From NCBI GenBank assembly GCA_028671895.1, contig CM053806.1:20843001-20907000 (forward strand): 64,000 nucleotides of DNA, read 5' to 3'. Below the pieces are notes generated by a model. That model made no database searches, was not told the DNA's origin, and saw only the letters and a program-made list of their open reading frames with translations. Below are positions 47,474-58,557 of this stretch, in pieces (position 1 is the first letter of the stretch; the number at the start of each line of letters is the position of its first letter). A program made the translations under genes and the position numbers. The stretch comes from Oenanthe sinensis (Eukaryota; Streptophyta; Magnoliopsida; Apiales; Apiaceae).

Positions 47474-48181
47474 TGTTATTCGCCCTTAAGTACACTAAGT
47501 TTGGAGAAGGGGGGGGGTTGAATACAAACTTAAGAATTAATTCAACTTCTTGCGGAAATAAGTTTGTACAAAGAGAGTGTTTAATTAAGATTGATGTAAC
47601 TAAGAACTGGATAACTAAAGTGTTGAAAACAGAAACAACAAGATTAAAAATTACTAGTGGATTGTTTTTCCACTAGTGAGTTTTTGCTTTCAATTGATCT
47701 TAGTAAAAATACTAAGCTGCGTACAAAGTTGAATGTAGAACTTAGAAAAGCATTACAAGTTCTGCCTGATTTTCTACTTTGCTTTTCTTGAGTTCTTCTT
47801 AAAAACTTCTCACTTGGCTACTGTTTTTTTGCTTTTTATATAAACAAAAACTACTACTCTAGTTCTCTATCGACTGATAACAATATAATATTACAATTTA
47901 TACTGTTTTCATAAAAATAGAAACTAGCTCCTTTTCACAGCTTTCCTTGTAGAACTAACTAGCTCTGGAAGTGTCTTTTGTCTTAAGATATTCCTTGGAT
48001 GCTGTGTTGCCTAGAAAGTCTTCACAGTCCTGACAGGACTGTCTTTCAATGATTCAGTTTCTGCACTGTTCCCGTAATATCTGGCTTTTAGCTAAATAGG
48101 GAAACTTTAATCAACTGATAAATGCTGTTAAGCTTATCAGTTGATTCACCTTTGCTTATCCATCGATGGATAGGATATCTG
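47474..48181 (-). repeat. 5' LTR of element E, truncated (708 of 1193 bp)
   Basis: It starts TGTTATTCGCCC and follows the left LTR almost base for base up to GGATATCTG (48173-48181), where homology stops. The missing 487 bp is the beginning of the LTR in element orientation, so the upstream promoter part of U3 and most copies of the short ATCGAT-type motif are gone. The TATA-like box is retained. Confidence 0.93.
47834..47845 (-). promoter_or_regulatory. TATA-like box in element E 5' LTR
   Basis: TTTATATAAAAA on the minus strand, within a 340-bp stretch left between the TATA box and the truncation. It would direct transcription leftwards into gag. Confidence 0.45.
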
Positions 48182-48870
48182 ATAGTATTTGACCACGAAA
48201 AGTATCTCAAATTTTTATGGTACATATTTTGTTAAAGGAGTTTTAAACAAACGAGATATTCCGTTTATAAATGCATATTTTAATTGTTAAAAATGTTCGA
48301 TTCATTCAAAATATTAGTATTAAAAATGTTAGATATAAATTATATGTATTTGATTTTATAATCATATTGTTGGACACAAAATTTTGATTAGTTGGAGACA
48401 TTCTGGGCCTGCAAGACATTCCCCTCGTATCATGATACACTCAGGAATTTAGTTTATTACAATGCCATATAAGAAGAACAACACAAAGAAAGAATTTATA
48501 AGCTGAAAAATATTTGTATACATTTTTTAACTCATAAATTACTTATAAGAAAAGACAAACGGGAGTAACGTGATGTTGCTTGCACATATATTAAAAAGTC
48601 TTGGCTGATAAGTTTGTCATGAAAAATAACTTTAAGATATTTGCTAGAGACATTGCATGCATAATGCTCAAGGGAAAGCAGGCAAGAACCGTGGCAGATA
48701 GTTTATACCAATGAAAGGAGTGGTAATTGGATTTAGTTCTTTCTAAATATACAAAAGGCTTTACATGGGGTACTCAACAAGGTATTTCTGAAATAAAATT
48801 AACGATTTTTTTTTACCAAATTCTAGATTGCCGCAGTATATACCTCTAATAATAAATTAAACTTTGCAGT
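48182..48870. other. Spacer between SFH gene 3' end and element E
   Basis: About 690 bp, AT-rich, with no open frame of note. It should contain the 3' untranslated region of the SFH gene (minus strand, from 48870 leftwards). No poly(A) signal could be chosen with confidence. Confidence 0.5.
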
Positions 48871-51800
48871 TTAGAAAATCAAGAACCTCTTCTTTTTCTT
48901 CTTCTCCATGAAGGCTATAATGTCTCCTTGTTGCACAAGGGCATCATCAAGAGCCTGCAATAGATAACATTATCAGACAAGGTGCAGCAACATATGGAAA
49001 TATGATTCAACATTTTGTTGTTTCTTTGATCTGATCATAGGACCGATCATAAATTTCGTGAAAGAAGCATACCTTTTTGGTAGCTGAAAGCTCTTGTTCT
49101 AGATCATGGACACGAGACAGAGCAGCATTCAGCAATTCCTCTTTCTCAAGGGGCATTGTTGGTGGTTTCTGGCTGAGAGTAATGACTTTTTCCTCCAGAT
49201 TGCTTATGCGCTTCATCATCATTAAGTAGTCTTTGTGAGAGACAGTTACCGGAGGCATATTGTAGGGATGTGCTTGACCTTTAACTGAATCATCAGGACT
49301 AGGCATAGAACTGGAGTAGAGAGTTGCAGAAGTAAGCTTTCGAGGAATGTTTCGCGTCAGTCGGACTATAGCCGCAATGCCCATAAAAAGGGACATTATC
49401 CCATTGAAAATTTGGCTGCTTAGTCCTTTGCCAGGCTTGAAAGAATCATGGATGGGGTAAAAGTCTTGAGCTATCGGATCTAACAAGAAGATATTGAATT
49501 ACATATCAAAAGTTAAGTTGATACCATAACTCCATAAGACCCTTCATATATTTCGTGATACTAAGATTACTGAATAACTTTAAAAAAATCCAAGCACAAC
49601 AAAGACATTCATTAGGAATGCTCATCTGCATATAATAATGTAAGATAATGTATATACCTTTGGAAAGGGCAAACTTGTCAGCTTGCGCAGAGTTTGTCCA
49701 AGTTGCATCGACAGCCTTGTCCACCATAGGTATACGGTCATTGTTCTGATATGTACTAGATTTCTTCGGGCTTATGCGGACCTGCATATTATACGGTGGG
49801 AAAACACAGCATCTATTCAAAAAAGTCTTGAAAGGACATGATGTTTAAACTTTCATTTTTCAATATATAAAAGAGAAGGTGCTGTTATATTTGATAAATA
49901 TAATACCAATTTTGTAGCCAAACTTAAAAGACTTGCAGGCAGTACAATGATAGTTAAGATATGGTCATTGCTAAAATACATTCTTTAGTGAGGAAAAGGA
50001 TAATATAATTGCTACAAAGTGGCTTAAATTATTTTGTGACAGCCTTATCTACCTAAGCATATTCATATTAATTTCAGAATTACGTCATAGAGTTAGATGA
50101 TGTACTTCATGGACAGGAGATAGATTTGGATGCTCAATATGTTCCCTTGACGGCAAGGATCCTTTGCTCCTCAACTTAAATGAAACACTCTGCAATAAGG
50201 GTGTGAAAATTTAGTAATGCAGAGAACATTTAACCATGCATTACAGACTGAAACGAATGTAGAGTGCCTTGTGAGAATCGTTCTCCTCAGAAATAAAGTA
50301 CCTTATTAGAAGAAGAATGTTCATCCCGAAAACGTTTCTCATCAAAAGATAATACTTTCATTTTTGTGCTGCATTTGTGTGCACCACTCCGAACCATCTG
50401 GCTCATTATATAGTAAAAAAAATTCCCACAAGAAACGAAGTACAGAGAAATTATAAGTAAAATAATTGATTTCAATTTTTCAGATATTTAAATTAGAAAA
50501 CTGAAAGAAGATGAAATAGGACCTTCATGATCTCAGGATCATTCCATGGCCCCTTATCCGAACGCATACAACCACCTTTCTCTGCGCAGTTACAAGTACC
50601 TCCCAGAAACTCTGGGAGCTCACTACAGAAAGAATAAATTAGCTTTAGGTGGCAAAGAGATCCTCAATTAGAGAACGTATGTTCATTTTAATAGAATTTA
50701 CATAAAACCTAAAAGCTCTCCTTCCTGATGAGGATTCAAAAAGGAGTGTGTTAACATATGTTACATTTAGAAGTTTACCTGGCATCAATTATTTCCAGCA
50801 ACTTGCTTTGGTATTTATTTCCAAGGACCTGGTAAAATAGCCATTACCTTGTTTAGTAGGTGGACTTCATCACTATCAGAAATATTTCAATTAATGATAT
50901 AAACCTACATTGATCTTAGCAGTAGTTTTTGGGTCAAGGAATGTTTTGACTGTGTTCCACAGAAGCCTGAATCCAGAGCCAGCATTAATAATGTACAGGC
51001 GGCACAAGGTCTACGGTAAACCAGGCATAAGAAGTTAAAAACTTCAGACAATTAAGAAAAGAGTCAAAGACCAAGAATTTAGTGGGAATACACAGAAGTT
51101 ATTACCTCAGGGTAATTATTTCCATCAATACTTTGAATATTTTGGAGAAGGTCCCTGGCAGCTTTATTAAAACTTTTCAATCCCTGCCATCAACCATGTA
51201 GGTAACTCATTTCAGTATTACAGTAGATTACTGCTCTATTAAGCCATTATTCTTTTCAGATGGTACAAGAAAAGCAGCAATGTGAAACCAAAGATAGTAC
51301 CAAATATCACAAAGGAATCACTACTCAAAAAGATTATATGTGCGTTATAAAACAAGCAAAGAACTTGGAGACTGAAATGTCATTCAAAGTTCATAAAGCA
51401 AACAACTATCCAAATTACGCTCCATCACAATTTTAGAAATAATTAAGAATAATGAATATATCCACATACCACCCCTTGTACATCAAGAATGGTTGTGCTT
51501 TGATCAATGTGTTTTTTCGCAGCAATAGAGCAGGCTGGGAATTTATCAGTAAAATTCCTCTCAAATTCCTGAACATGATACTTAACATAGCGGTCCAGTG
51601 AAGTGGCTTGCATAATCTTGTTAGCCTCGACTTTACCCAAACATTCAATATAAACTGGCCGTCCATCCTTATCAACTCCATGATGACTTTGCGGATAGTA
51701 TTTACGGACCTCATCTCTTTCCTTAAACTCAAAATCCTAACCACAGTTTCCATTTGGAAAACAGAGTTAGATACAAAATATGCACTGTTAAATGATCTCA

Positions 51801-52790
51801 GATCCAGTTTGGCCAATACACCACAGTAACGATAAATATTTCCGTAGATTAATACCTCCATGATAGTGTCTGCACCAAAGTCCTTCCTCCAATGAATCAT
51901 ATCAGCCCACATTTCCTTTGTTTTCTCAATATCAAATCTTCTGGCCTTCAAAAATCTGAAACATGATACAGTTGTTACTCTCAAACAATTTCTTATTTAC
52001 AGTAGGGGCAATGGTGTTATGCAAAGTAATTTTAATTCTAATATTAGCAGCATCATTACAGGCATGATCAGATACAGAAATGCATGTGTGTAACATCCCA
52101 CATCAATTAGAATTAGTTTCTTTGAGACCTTTATAAGGACAAGTATATAAATAGCAAAGTTGCTAGCTCTTTTGGACTGACCCGCGATGCATGGTAGTTC
52201 CGGTATACATTAGGTTGAGGGGGCTTGGGGCATTATAAGGTGCCTCCAAATCAATACATTAAATAGGATGAAGAGAAAAGATAAAATAGATATCTAAACC
52301 TTAGCATCATGTGATAATCATCATGTTTTGAAGGTAGTAACTCTTCCAAGATAAGGGCTTGGCGTAATGTTTCAACTGCATGCAATTCCTCAGCATCGTG
52401 CTCATCGTCAACTACCACAGACATGATCTTGCTGCTTCTCCTGCCCTTTCTGGTTAAAGATCGCCTAAGTTTGGTAGAGGCATTGATGGCCTTTTTCTTA
52501 AAAGACTTGAGCCTCGTCTTCCTCTCATCCTCAAAGCTTTCGAGTTCCATTTTCTCAAGGCCTGTCCAGAGCAACAAAATAAGCACTTCTTGAACAATTA
52601 AGCAGGCTAATATGATAATAACTCATGCATCTGAATATATATATATATATATAAAATCTGATAGTAGTATTCTGAAAAAAAGAGTAATATTGGAGATACA
52701 CCTGAAAAACAATATATATACAGATTTCGGAAACGGATACTTACTTGGTCCGTGAGGCCTCTCAGTAGATCTAGACATAATGTCACTCAT
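48871..52790 (-). CDS. SFH: Sec14-nodulin (SFH-type) phosphatidylinositol/phosphatidylcholine transfer protein
   Basis: Thirteen coding exons on the minus strand: 52790-52745, 52561-52300, 51955-51856, 51736-51470, 51183-51106, 51010-50909, 50828-50779, 50622-50523, 50397-50302, 50189-50106, 49781-49658, 49479-49073, 48954-48871. Every intron is GT..AG, phases agree, and the total is 1800 nt (599 residues plus stop), the usual size. Domains: N-terminal basic stretch (KKKAINASTKLRRSL); CRAL-TRIO N about 75-125 (LLPSKHDDYHMMLRFLKARR); Sec14 lipid-binding fold about 140-310 (DGRPVYIE, TTILDVQGVGLK, YIINAGSGFRLLW, ELPEFLGG); a hydrophobic segment about 455-475; a coiled coil about 505-580; and a lysine-rich end EKKKKKRFLIF, the nodulin-type tail. 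Sec14 proteins exchange phosphatidylinositol and phosphatidylcholine at membranes and promote phosphoinositide synthesis; plant SFH proteins act in polarised membrane growth. The gene looks intact. Which SFH paralogue is unclear. Confidence 0.93.
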
Positions 52791-53480
52791 GATTGTAATT
52801 TGCAAGTTTTGTCACACCAGACTTTTGCCCTGCAGAATTCCTGCACCTCAAGAAAGAAAAACATTGAACATAATGGTCTTAAAACATTGAACAAAATCAT
52901 ATTTATTTCTGAAGAAGTCACATCTCAATACCAAAGGTTTTACAAAACAAAACGTTCCGAATACCTTTAAACCAGAATCTCATCATCAGATGGATTTTAA
53001 CATTAAAAAAATAACATAAAAGCAGCTAAAAATGCTATCATATCATCTACAAACTTAAACACAATTTCACTAAAATATCCCAAAATATGAAACATAAGAT
53101 GCATGCATACATAAAAAGGTTCTTATTCTAAGAATCTGATCATTATTATTAAGAACAACACATGCATACATGCAGAGGTTATTCAACTCAAGTCCTACAT
53201 CGAGGGGATACATAAAATTTATCTTGAATATAAGCAGTCAAATAACTCCATTAATATAAGGTATTTCGGAAGGCACCCAAAAACAAATCCGCACAGTTTG
53301 GCTCTTGGCAACCAACAATACATACAATATGTAATATGTAAGATAAAAAGAGAGATGAATAAATTTACCAGTGACAAAAGTGCAGGGGTTTGGGAGAGAA
53401 TAAAGAAGAGAGTCTTTAAAATTTGTTTTCGAATTCTCCTAAAACACCAGGCGCCTGCCAACTTCATTTTCATTACAAAC
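52791..53480 (-). other. Putative 5' untranslated exons of the SFH gene
   Basis: An acceptor GTGCAG before GAATTC (exon start about 52840) and a donor after 53369 (CTG then GTAAATTT) suggest a 5' UTR intron of about 530 bp. The upstream exon, up to about 53480, has a CT-rich stretch (CTCTCTTCTTTATTCTCTCC on the minus strand), common in plant leaders. The start codon at 52790 is the first in-frame ATG after the acceptor. The transcription start is not determined. Confidence 0.45.
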
Positions 53481-54690
53481 CATATTTTTAGACTTTTATT
53501 GACGAGGTCTATTTAATCTACCATCTGTCTGCTGATTATCAATGTAATATCTATACGGTATCAGATTTGTTTAAGCAATGTTTTAGACTCTCTCGATAAT
53601 CAAGTTCCGAATTTGGTGGCGCATAAATCACAGAGCATATAATCATAGCATCGAATCCCCACAAAACATTCAATTGATGATATTTAGAAAAGATAAAGAT
53701 ATTATAATTATAATTTTATAAATTTGTTATGCTTTTTTTTTTTGCCTTGGTTGATAATTTTTTCTTTTATTACCATCGAGGGGCGTAGCAAACATTTTCG
53801 GGTCTGTGTAAAATTTTAAAATCGAGCCTTTCATTTATTCTTCTATATACATTAAAATTATTACACTATATTTTTTAAATAAAATAAATTATTGAAAATT
53901 ATTGTAAATAAAAAATAAAGACTAACAAATTCTCTTAAAAAAATGTTCATCTTGCATGTTTTATGACAACATATCTATAACTCTTCTGATATTCAAAAGA
54001 TCACTTTCAATTGCCATCAAAGCAAGTTCATATAAAACGATATAAATTTGGGGCCCAAATTTTTTGGGCTCTTTGCGGTCGCTCATCCCCGCGCTACCCC
54101 GCCCATGCAATTCCATTAATATTATATGGCATGATTTTTTTTAAAATTGTGATATATAACTACTAAATGTCATACATAACATTCCATTTATCTAAAGTTA
54201 CAATGCCTCTTCATAAATTTTTATAAAAATTTTAAATAATAAAAATTAGATAGTTTTTAAAAAAAATTATAGATGACAATTTTAATTCTCATTTAGTAAT
54301 GTCATGAAATTTTAATTTTTTTTATTATTGTTATATCCATTTTAAATATATAAATTAATCTTCATATAATCAAAATTAAATATTATTTTACCACTTTATA
54401 TAAAAAAATATTAAAATATTGTAATAATTAAGTAAACTTTATTTTTTTCCACTTTATATATAGATAGATAAGCAGATAATTTCATTCATGGAAACGAAAC
54501 GAGAACAACAAAAGCAAGAGAAGTGTCATGACATACCAAAGACTCTCTAGATCGACTAGAACCGCTCCAACCCACTAAAAAAACCTGCAAACTATGCATA
54601 GTGATCACATATCAGACTAATGTATCTATGAGAATACAGCCACCGTAGCACTAAACCTAGACACCAGAAATAGGTTAAAATTCATTCATT
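53481..54690. other. AT-rich intergenic DNA upstream of SFH with an unclassified repeat-like patch
   Basis: The promoter of the SFH gene should lie at 53480-53700. From about 53770 (GAGGGGCGTAGCAAACATTT) to 54115 (GGGCCCAAATTTTTTGGGCT, then CGCTCATCCCCGCGCTACCC) there is a GC-punctuated patch in A/T-rich DNA that looks like a decayed transposon end; I cannot assign it. The rest to 54690 is low-complexity A/T. Confidence 0.3.
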
Positions 54691-55260
54691 AAATTTCTGT
54701 AGCAGGCTCTTCCTCGTCTTCACCAATTTCATCTTCTATAAGGACATCGTGGATTCTAGCCCCCCTTGATTCATATTAGCCTAAAAAAAATTATTCTGAC
54801 CACCTCCATTAACCCAGTCGTCATCCTCTGCTACCATAGCTTGGTGAAAAATCTGCAGTTTATCCTCTGCCAGGGCAGCTTCATTAAACACCTGCCCATG
54901 GGGACCAAAACCTAGATCAAGGTCAATTAGTTCTCCCATCCTTCCTATAGGTTCTTCAACTTTTACAACCCTGTTTAAATGCCTTCCCCGAGTTAGCCAT
55001 GTAATTAACTAACACATTCCTTCGGGAAGACATATTTGATCTTTCACTTTCGACGTTTGTCCTTCTTCCTGGTTATGATCTGTAGCACAACATGTTCCCC
55101 CTCTACTGGGACTCATTACTTGTAGAATTTTAGAGTAGCAAAGGCTTCCAAATTATCTGTTTCCATGATCACTCTTCGAGGACCAATCCAGAAAGGCCCT
55201 TCACATTCCATGAAATATGGCCTAGAGTCAGTTGTTCAGTAGAGAGATATTGGGGATGGT
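54691..55260 (-). pseudogene. Unrecognised degenerate coding-like segment
   Basis: The minus strand has higher GC content and a readable stretch at about 54960-54775 (GELIDLDLGFGPHGQVFNEA ... DDDWVNGGG). Upstream is a broken frame with WIGPRRVIMETDN, which hints at an RNase H-like or LINE ORF1-like region. Several stops and frame changes are present. Origin in a non-LTR or other retroelement is a guess. Confidence 0.3.
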
Positions 55261-55795
55261 ACCCATGATACCTCTCAGCATATGGCCATTAGAAGTCCTG
55301 ATCACTACACCACTGCTACACGTGCTACAAAAAATTATATTTCCAAGGGTGCCTTAATTAGATTTACGTGGAAATATACTACTCCCTTATAGAAGATGTT
55401 GCAGAGGCTAGACTTGAGACTACTACGTTAACCCATGCAAAAAGAGAGACATAAACCATAACTACACTATTTGTATGTAAATCCCTAGGAATAATTTTTT
55501 TGGCTAGTCAACTATCAACAAAAGAAGAAGATGAGACATGGCTCAAACAAATTTTTGAGAACCAAATAAAGAGGAATGGAGAAAAGAAGAAGAGGTAAAA
55601 GAGGTAAAAGACTTGAATACATCAAGAAAAGTCTATTCAACCAAGAAATATCCATATGGTATAATCCAAATTCCTTACTTCTTTTTTGATCACTGTAGCT
55701 GATTATGATTTTAATTTGTTTATAAATATTTAGGTTTTTGTTATTATCAACCTGATTTATGTCTGAAATCTTTACTGACATAAATATGGGGAGAT
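55261..55795 (+). mobile_element. 3' internal remnant and polypurine tract of plus-strand copia element F
   Basis: The PPT AAATATGGGGAGAT (55782-55795) stands directly before an LTR start. The preceding 500 bp should be the end of the internal region, but no frame on the plus strand is readable. A minus-strand frame of 105 codons here is antisense and is not supported. Confidence 0.45.
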
Positions 55796-56350
55796 TGTTA
55801 GCAATTATACCCTTTGATGACAATTCAACCATTAGAAATCATAAGTTGGTAAATTCTATTATAACCGGCAACAAATATGTGTTCTATAAATATCCATTGT
55901 CTAGGCAATCGATTATCAGTTGGAAGTTAAATTGAATGAATTAGTAATTTGTTATTTTAGAAATAATGTTATCTTAGTCATCTATCCATTGATAGTCCAA
56001 TGTCATCAACGGATAATACATTCTAGAGTCGATAAATATCTGAGTCAACAGATATTGTTCATCAACTGATGTTAAAATAGACTGTTGAATTGTAATTATT
56101 TAAAGAAATGAAAATTTACAAGTGATGGATGATCAACAGATAAATAGCTCAATGGATATTCTAAATCTTGATGGATGTTAAGGATTGAAGAATTTCAACG
56201 GATGTTGAAGACCCATCGATTGATAATATCAAATATCAATCGATGAATAAAATTATCAGTCGATAGATGAACAACCAATGAAGAACTCTAGAAAAAATAT
56301 CAACTGATATGTTTAACAACAAATTATCAATTAATGTTATCAATTCATAA
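55796..56350 (+). repeat. LTR remnant of element F, related to the element E LTR
   Basis: It starts TGTTAGCAATTATACCCTTTGATGACAA, which resembles the sense start of the E LTR (TGTTAGGAATTATGAGTTTTGATGATAAC). It contains at least ten of the short motifs typical of E (CTATCCATTGATAG, TCATCAACGGATAA, CATCGATTGATA, ATCAATCGATGAATA). Homology ends near 56350, before the PBS of element G, so the LTR is truncated there. Confidence 0.6.
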
Positions 56351-56425
56351 AAAATTTTCTAGATCTAAAAATTCACTTTTTCGTAAAACTATTTTTGGAT
56401 CTTGATTTGTAACTTCAATCAACAA

Positions 56426-56437
56426 GCTTTGATACCA
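56426..56437 (-). other. Primer-binding site beside LTR G
   Basis: GCTTTGATACCA on the plus strand (TGGTATCAAAGC on the minus strand), two bases left of an LTR start. Confidence 0.85.
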
Positions 56438-56439
56438 AT

Positions 56440-57707
56440 TGTTAGGTCTTAAATCATTATAGAAAGGGGGTTGAATATGATGTTGGTAGATTTTCATTTA
56501 ATTACAGATTAAGTGTTTGTGTTCTTGAGATATAAAAATGGTAGAAAATGAAACACAACGATTCGGGAAAATAAAGATATATTATTAAATCCCTGAGGTG
56601 CTACACTTCTAATCAAAAGATTAGCTTCTGTGGGTTCAATCAATATTACAACAACAATACAGGTGTATGTTTAATGCTTGGCTTTAATAGAGCTCCCGTA
56701 AGTTTGTTGAGTTTACTGAAGAAGATGCACACTGATTATTTCGAATTAAACCCATATATATTTATGTAGACTTTCGGAAATCAAATGAATTGATTTTCCA
56801 ACAATGCAAGTCCTTTGTTGCTCCTACAAGAGTGATAATGCTGTGTAGGCGCCACATGAATTTTTTTGTTGCACCACTGTCTGTTTGTTGTGCCTCTTAC
56901 TTTTATTGCGCCTGCACTTTCAATCCCTTGACCTGGCGCCACTAAACTCCTTTGTTGCGTCTTTCCCTTATATTGCTCCTAGATGGTTTTGTTGCACCTG
57001 CACTGTTGTGACAGAGGGGATGCGCCATAAAATCCTTGGTTTACTTGGAAATTATTTCCTTGCGCCTTGTCAGGGTTTGTTGCGCCTATACTCTTATTTC
57101 CTTGTATAGACGCCACAAAACTTGTATTTGAGCTCTGGTTGATTTTGTTGCGCCTCACACAATGTTTCAACTATGTAGGAACCACTAAATGTAGTATTAC
57201 TTGCCTTAACAATATTCTTGAAATGCTTAAGGTATTTACCACTTGGTTTTCACTCTTCTGGATTGATCAACTGATTTTCTTCTTATATATCAAGACAATT
57301 ATTTTCTTGTTGTGTTGACGCTTAGTGCACTGGTCTGGTTCACAAACGACTAACACTGAATTGAATTCCCTTGACTTCTGTTCTGTTTCAGCTGATTAAC
57401 CTTGGACTGTTGCATTGCATCTGATCAATGAAACCCTTTGACATTTATACTCAAATCATTACACTGTCTTTAATATGAAATCTTTTGAACTCTTATTTGT
57501 TGCTGAGGCCTAAACATATTAATAAACTTCTCTCGCTGACGTTCAGTTACCCTTTCATCTCGAATGCTCTACAATGATGTATGTATGATTCCTTTTTACA
57601 TGTCCTTCTGGATTCCTGTGCTGCATATTAGTATTATTTGACTATCTTTGTTTCTTAGTTAAATTAGTGTTATCACTATTATATATTACGTTACATTATG
57701 CTTTACA
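56440..57707 (-). repeat. LTR G (1268 bp) with PBS on its left and PPT on its right
   Basis: On the plus strand it reads TGTTAGGTCTTAAATC with AAAGGGGGTTGAATAT shortly after, and ends TTTACA. The PBS at 56426-56437 marks it as a 5' LTR of a minus-strand element extending left; the tract ATCTCCCCCTATTT at 57708-57721 marks it as a 3' LTR of one extending right. It contains several TTGTTGCGCC-type repeats (56800-57150). Confidence 0.8.
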
Positions 57708-57721
57708 ATCTCCCCCTATTT
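57708..57721 (-). other. Polypurine tract beside LTR G
   Basis: ATCTCCCCCTATTT on the plus strand, the same tract as in element E and the LARDs. Confidence 0.88.
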
Positions 57722-57987
57722 GGCTGTTAGAGTTCGACAAGCAAATCATGTGAGAGGATAACTCAACTGATACTTACAAGAAAAAATAAAGTGTAGAAAG
57801 ACAAGAAATAATATTAATTACATTCTGGATTGAATTTTATATTTCCATATTTCTTTACAAGTACAAGAGAAGTTTGTTCCTCTAGCCTGAACATATATTT
57901 CTATGATCTTTTGCTTGTTTGAACTGTATCTTGCTTCTTCTTAGATCTTGTCTCGGAGTAATGTTTCCTCAACTCTTCTTCCTTTTC
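57722..57987 (-). other. 3' internal non-coding part of element G
   Basis: About 265 bp between the PPT and the env-like frame end, AT-rich. The same spacing exists in element E (about 165 bp). Confidence 0.5.
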
Positions 57988-58557
57988 TTATAACCTTGCT
58001 TTTACCAAATCCATCGCTTCAACTTCAAGAGTGTTGACAGGAGGTGGATCTTCTAGTTTCTTCAGGACTTCTGTGAGAAATGCAGTTGAATTTGTCTTTG
58101 AGATAGACTCGAAGGCCATTGATTGTCTTTTTGAAAACACGAACACTGTTATTATTTTTGGAAGGCCTTTCACTCTGTCAATGTCAGGCATAGACTCTTC
58201 TGCTATTTTCTCCATCAGTACATCTTGAATGGTCCTCAAAGCCTTCTTATCTGATTTGAAAGTGGATCTCTTAAACCTAGAAAAGACTTTTCTGATGATG
58301 TCAGAATTGTTCCTTTTCAGCTTTGACAGTTCTTTTCTCTTCTCCACTCCATTTTTATTGAACAAGAAGTACTTTGTTCCATTTAGTTCAGTTTGTATGC
58401 AAGGTTCAGAATCTTTAAAGGTTTCAAGTTCTTCAGTGGCATCCTCCTTTCTCACATACACTGGATTCTGATAGTATCTGGTTGTCTCCATTAGATATCT
58501 TTCAGATGTTTTGATAGCTCTGTTCAGCCTGAATGCATAGATTAACTCAGCAGCCAT
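57988..58557 (-). pseudogene. Env-like terminal fragment of element G
   Basis: An open frame of 189 codons on the minus strand (MAAELIYAFRLNRAIKTSER to VEAMDLVKARL). It is basic, with KRKELSKLKRNN and FSRFKRS, and no enzyme motif or membrane helix. It ends about 265 bp before a polypurine tract, as the env-like region of E does. I infer it is the C-terminal part of an env-like or accessory protein of a related element. Upstream homology stops at about 58557, where AT-rich DNA begins, so it is a fragment. It could instead be a captured host sequence. Confidence 0.45.

Larger units (their letters stand above)
19374..48181 (-). mobile_element. Sirevirus-like Ty1/copia element E with nested LARD B and CACTA
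   Basis: A minus-strand copia element: 3' LTR 19374-20566, PPT, env-like region, pol 38070-41387, gag (split), PBS, 5' LTR 47474-48181. Its gene order of protease, integrase, then reverse transcriptase-RNase H is that of Ty1/copia. A large gag and an extra env-like frame after pol are known features of the Sirevirus lineage. Without the nested LARD B (21331-34179) and CACTA (41787-45342) E is about 12.4 kb, and the missing part of the 5' LTR would add about 0.5 kb. The two LTR portions are nearly identical over about 700 bp (a G-run length difference and CAC/CGC near the start), so insertion was recent. E is no longer complete because its 5' LTR is truncated, gag and env-like frames are interrupted, and the env-like frame has a stop and a frame change. 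Confidence 0.92.

Noticed and set aside
47415..47495. Start of gag at an upstream codon within the LTR/PBS (27 extra residues)
   Set aside because: The extra codons overlap the PBS and LTR edge. The first Met matching copia gag proteins is at 47414.
48182..48870. Search for the missing part of the E 5' LTR or its target duplication
   Set aside because: No sequence resembling the remaining 487 bp of the LTR was found before the SFH gene.
51433..51984. Single uninterrupted 183-codon frame read through intron 3 of the SFH gene
   Set aside because: Codons 45 onward are intron and out-of-frame sequence; the spliced model agrees with the family throughout.
54691..55260. LINE ORF1 or RNase H domain
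   Set aside because: Only short suggestive strings in a frame with stops. Kept as an unrecognised degenerate segment.
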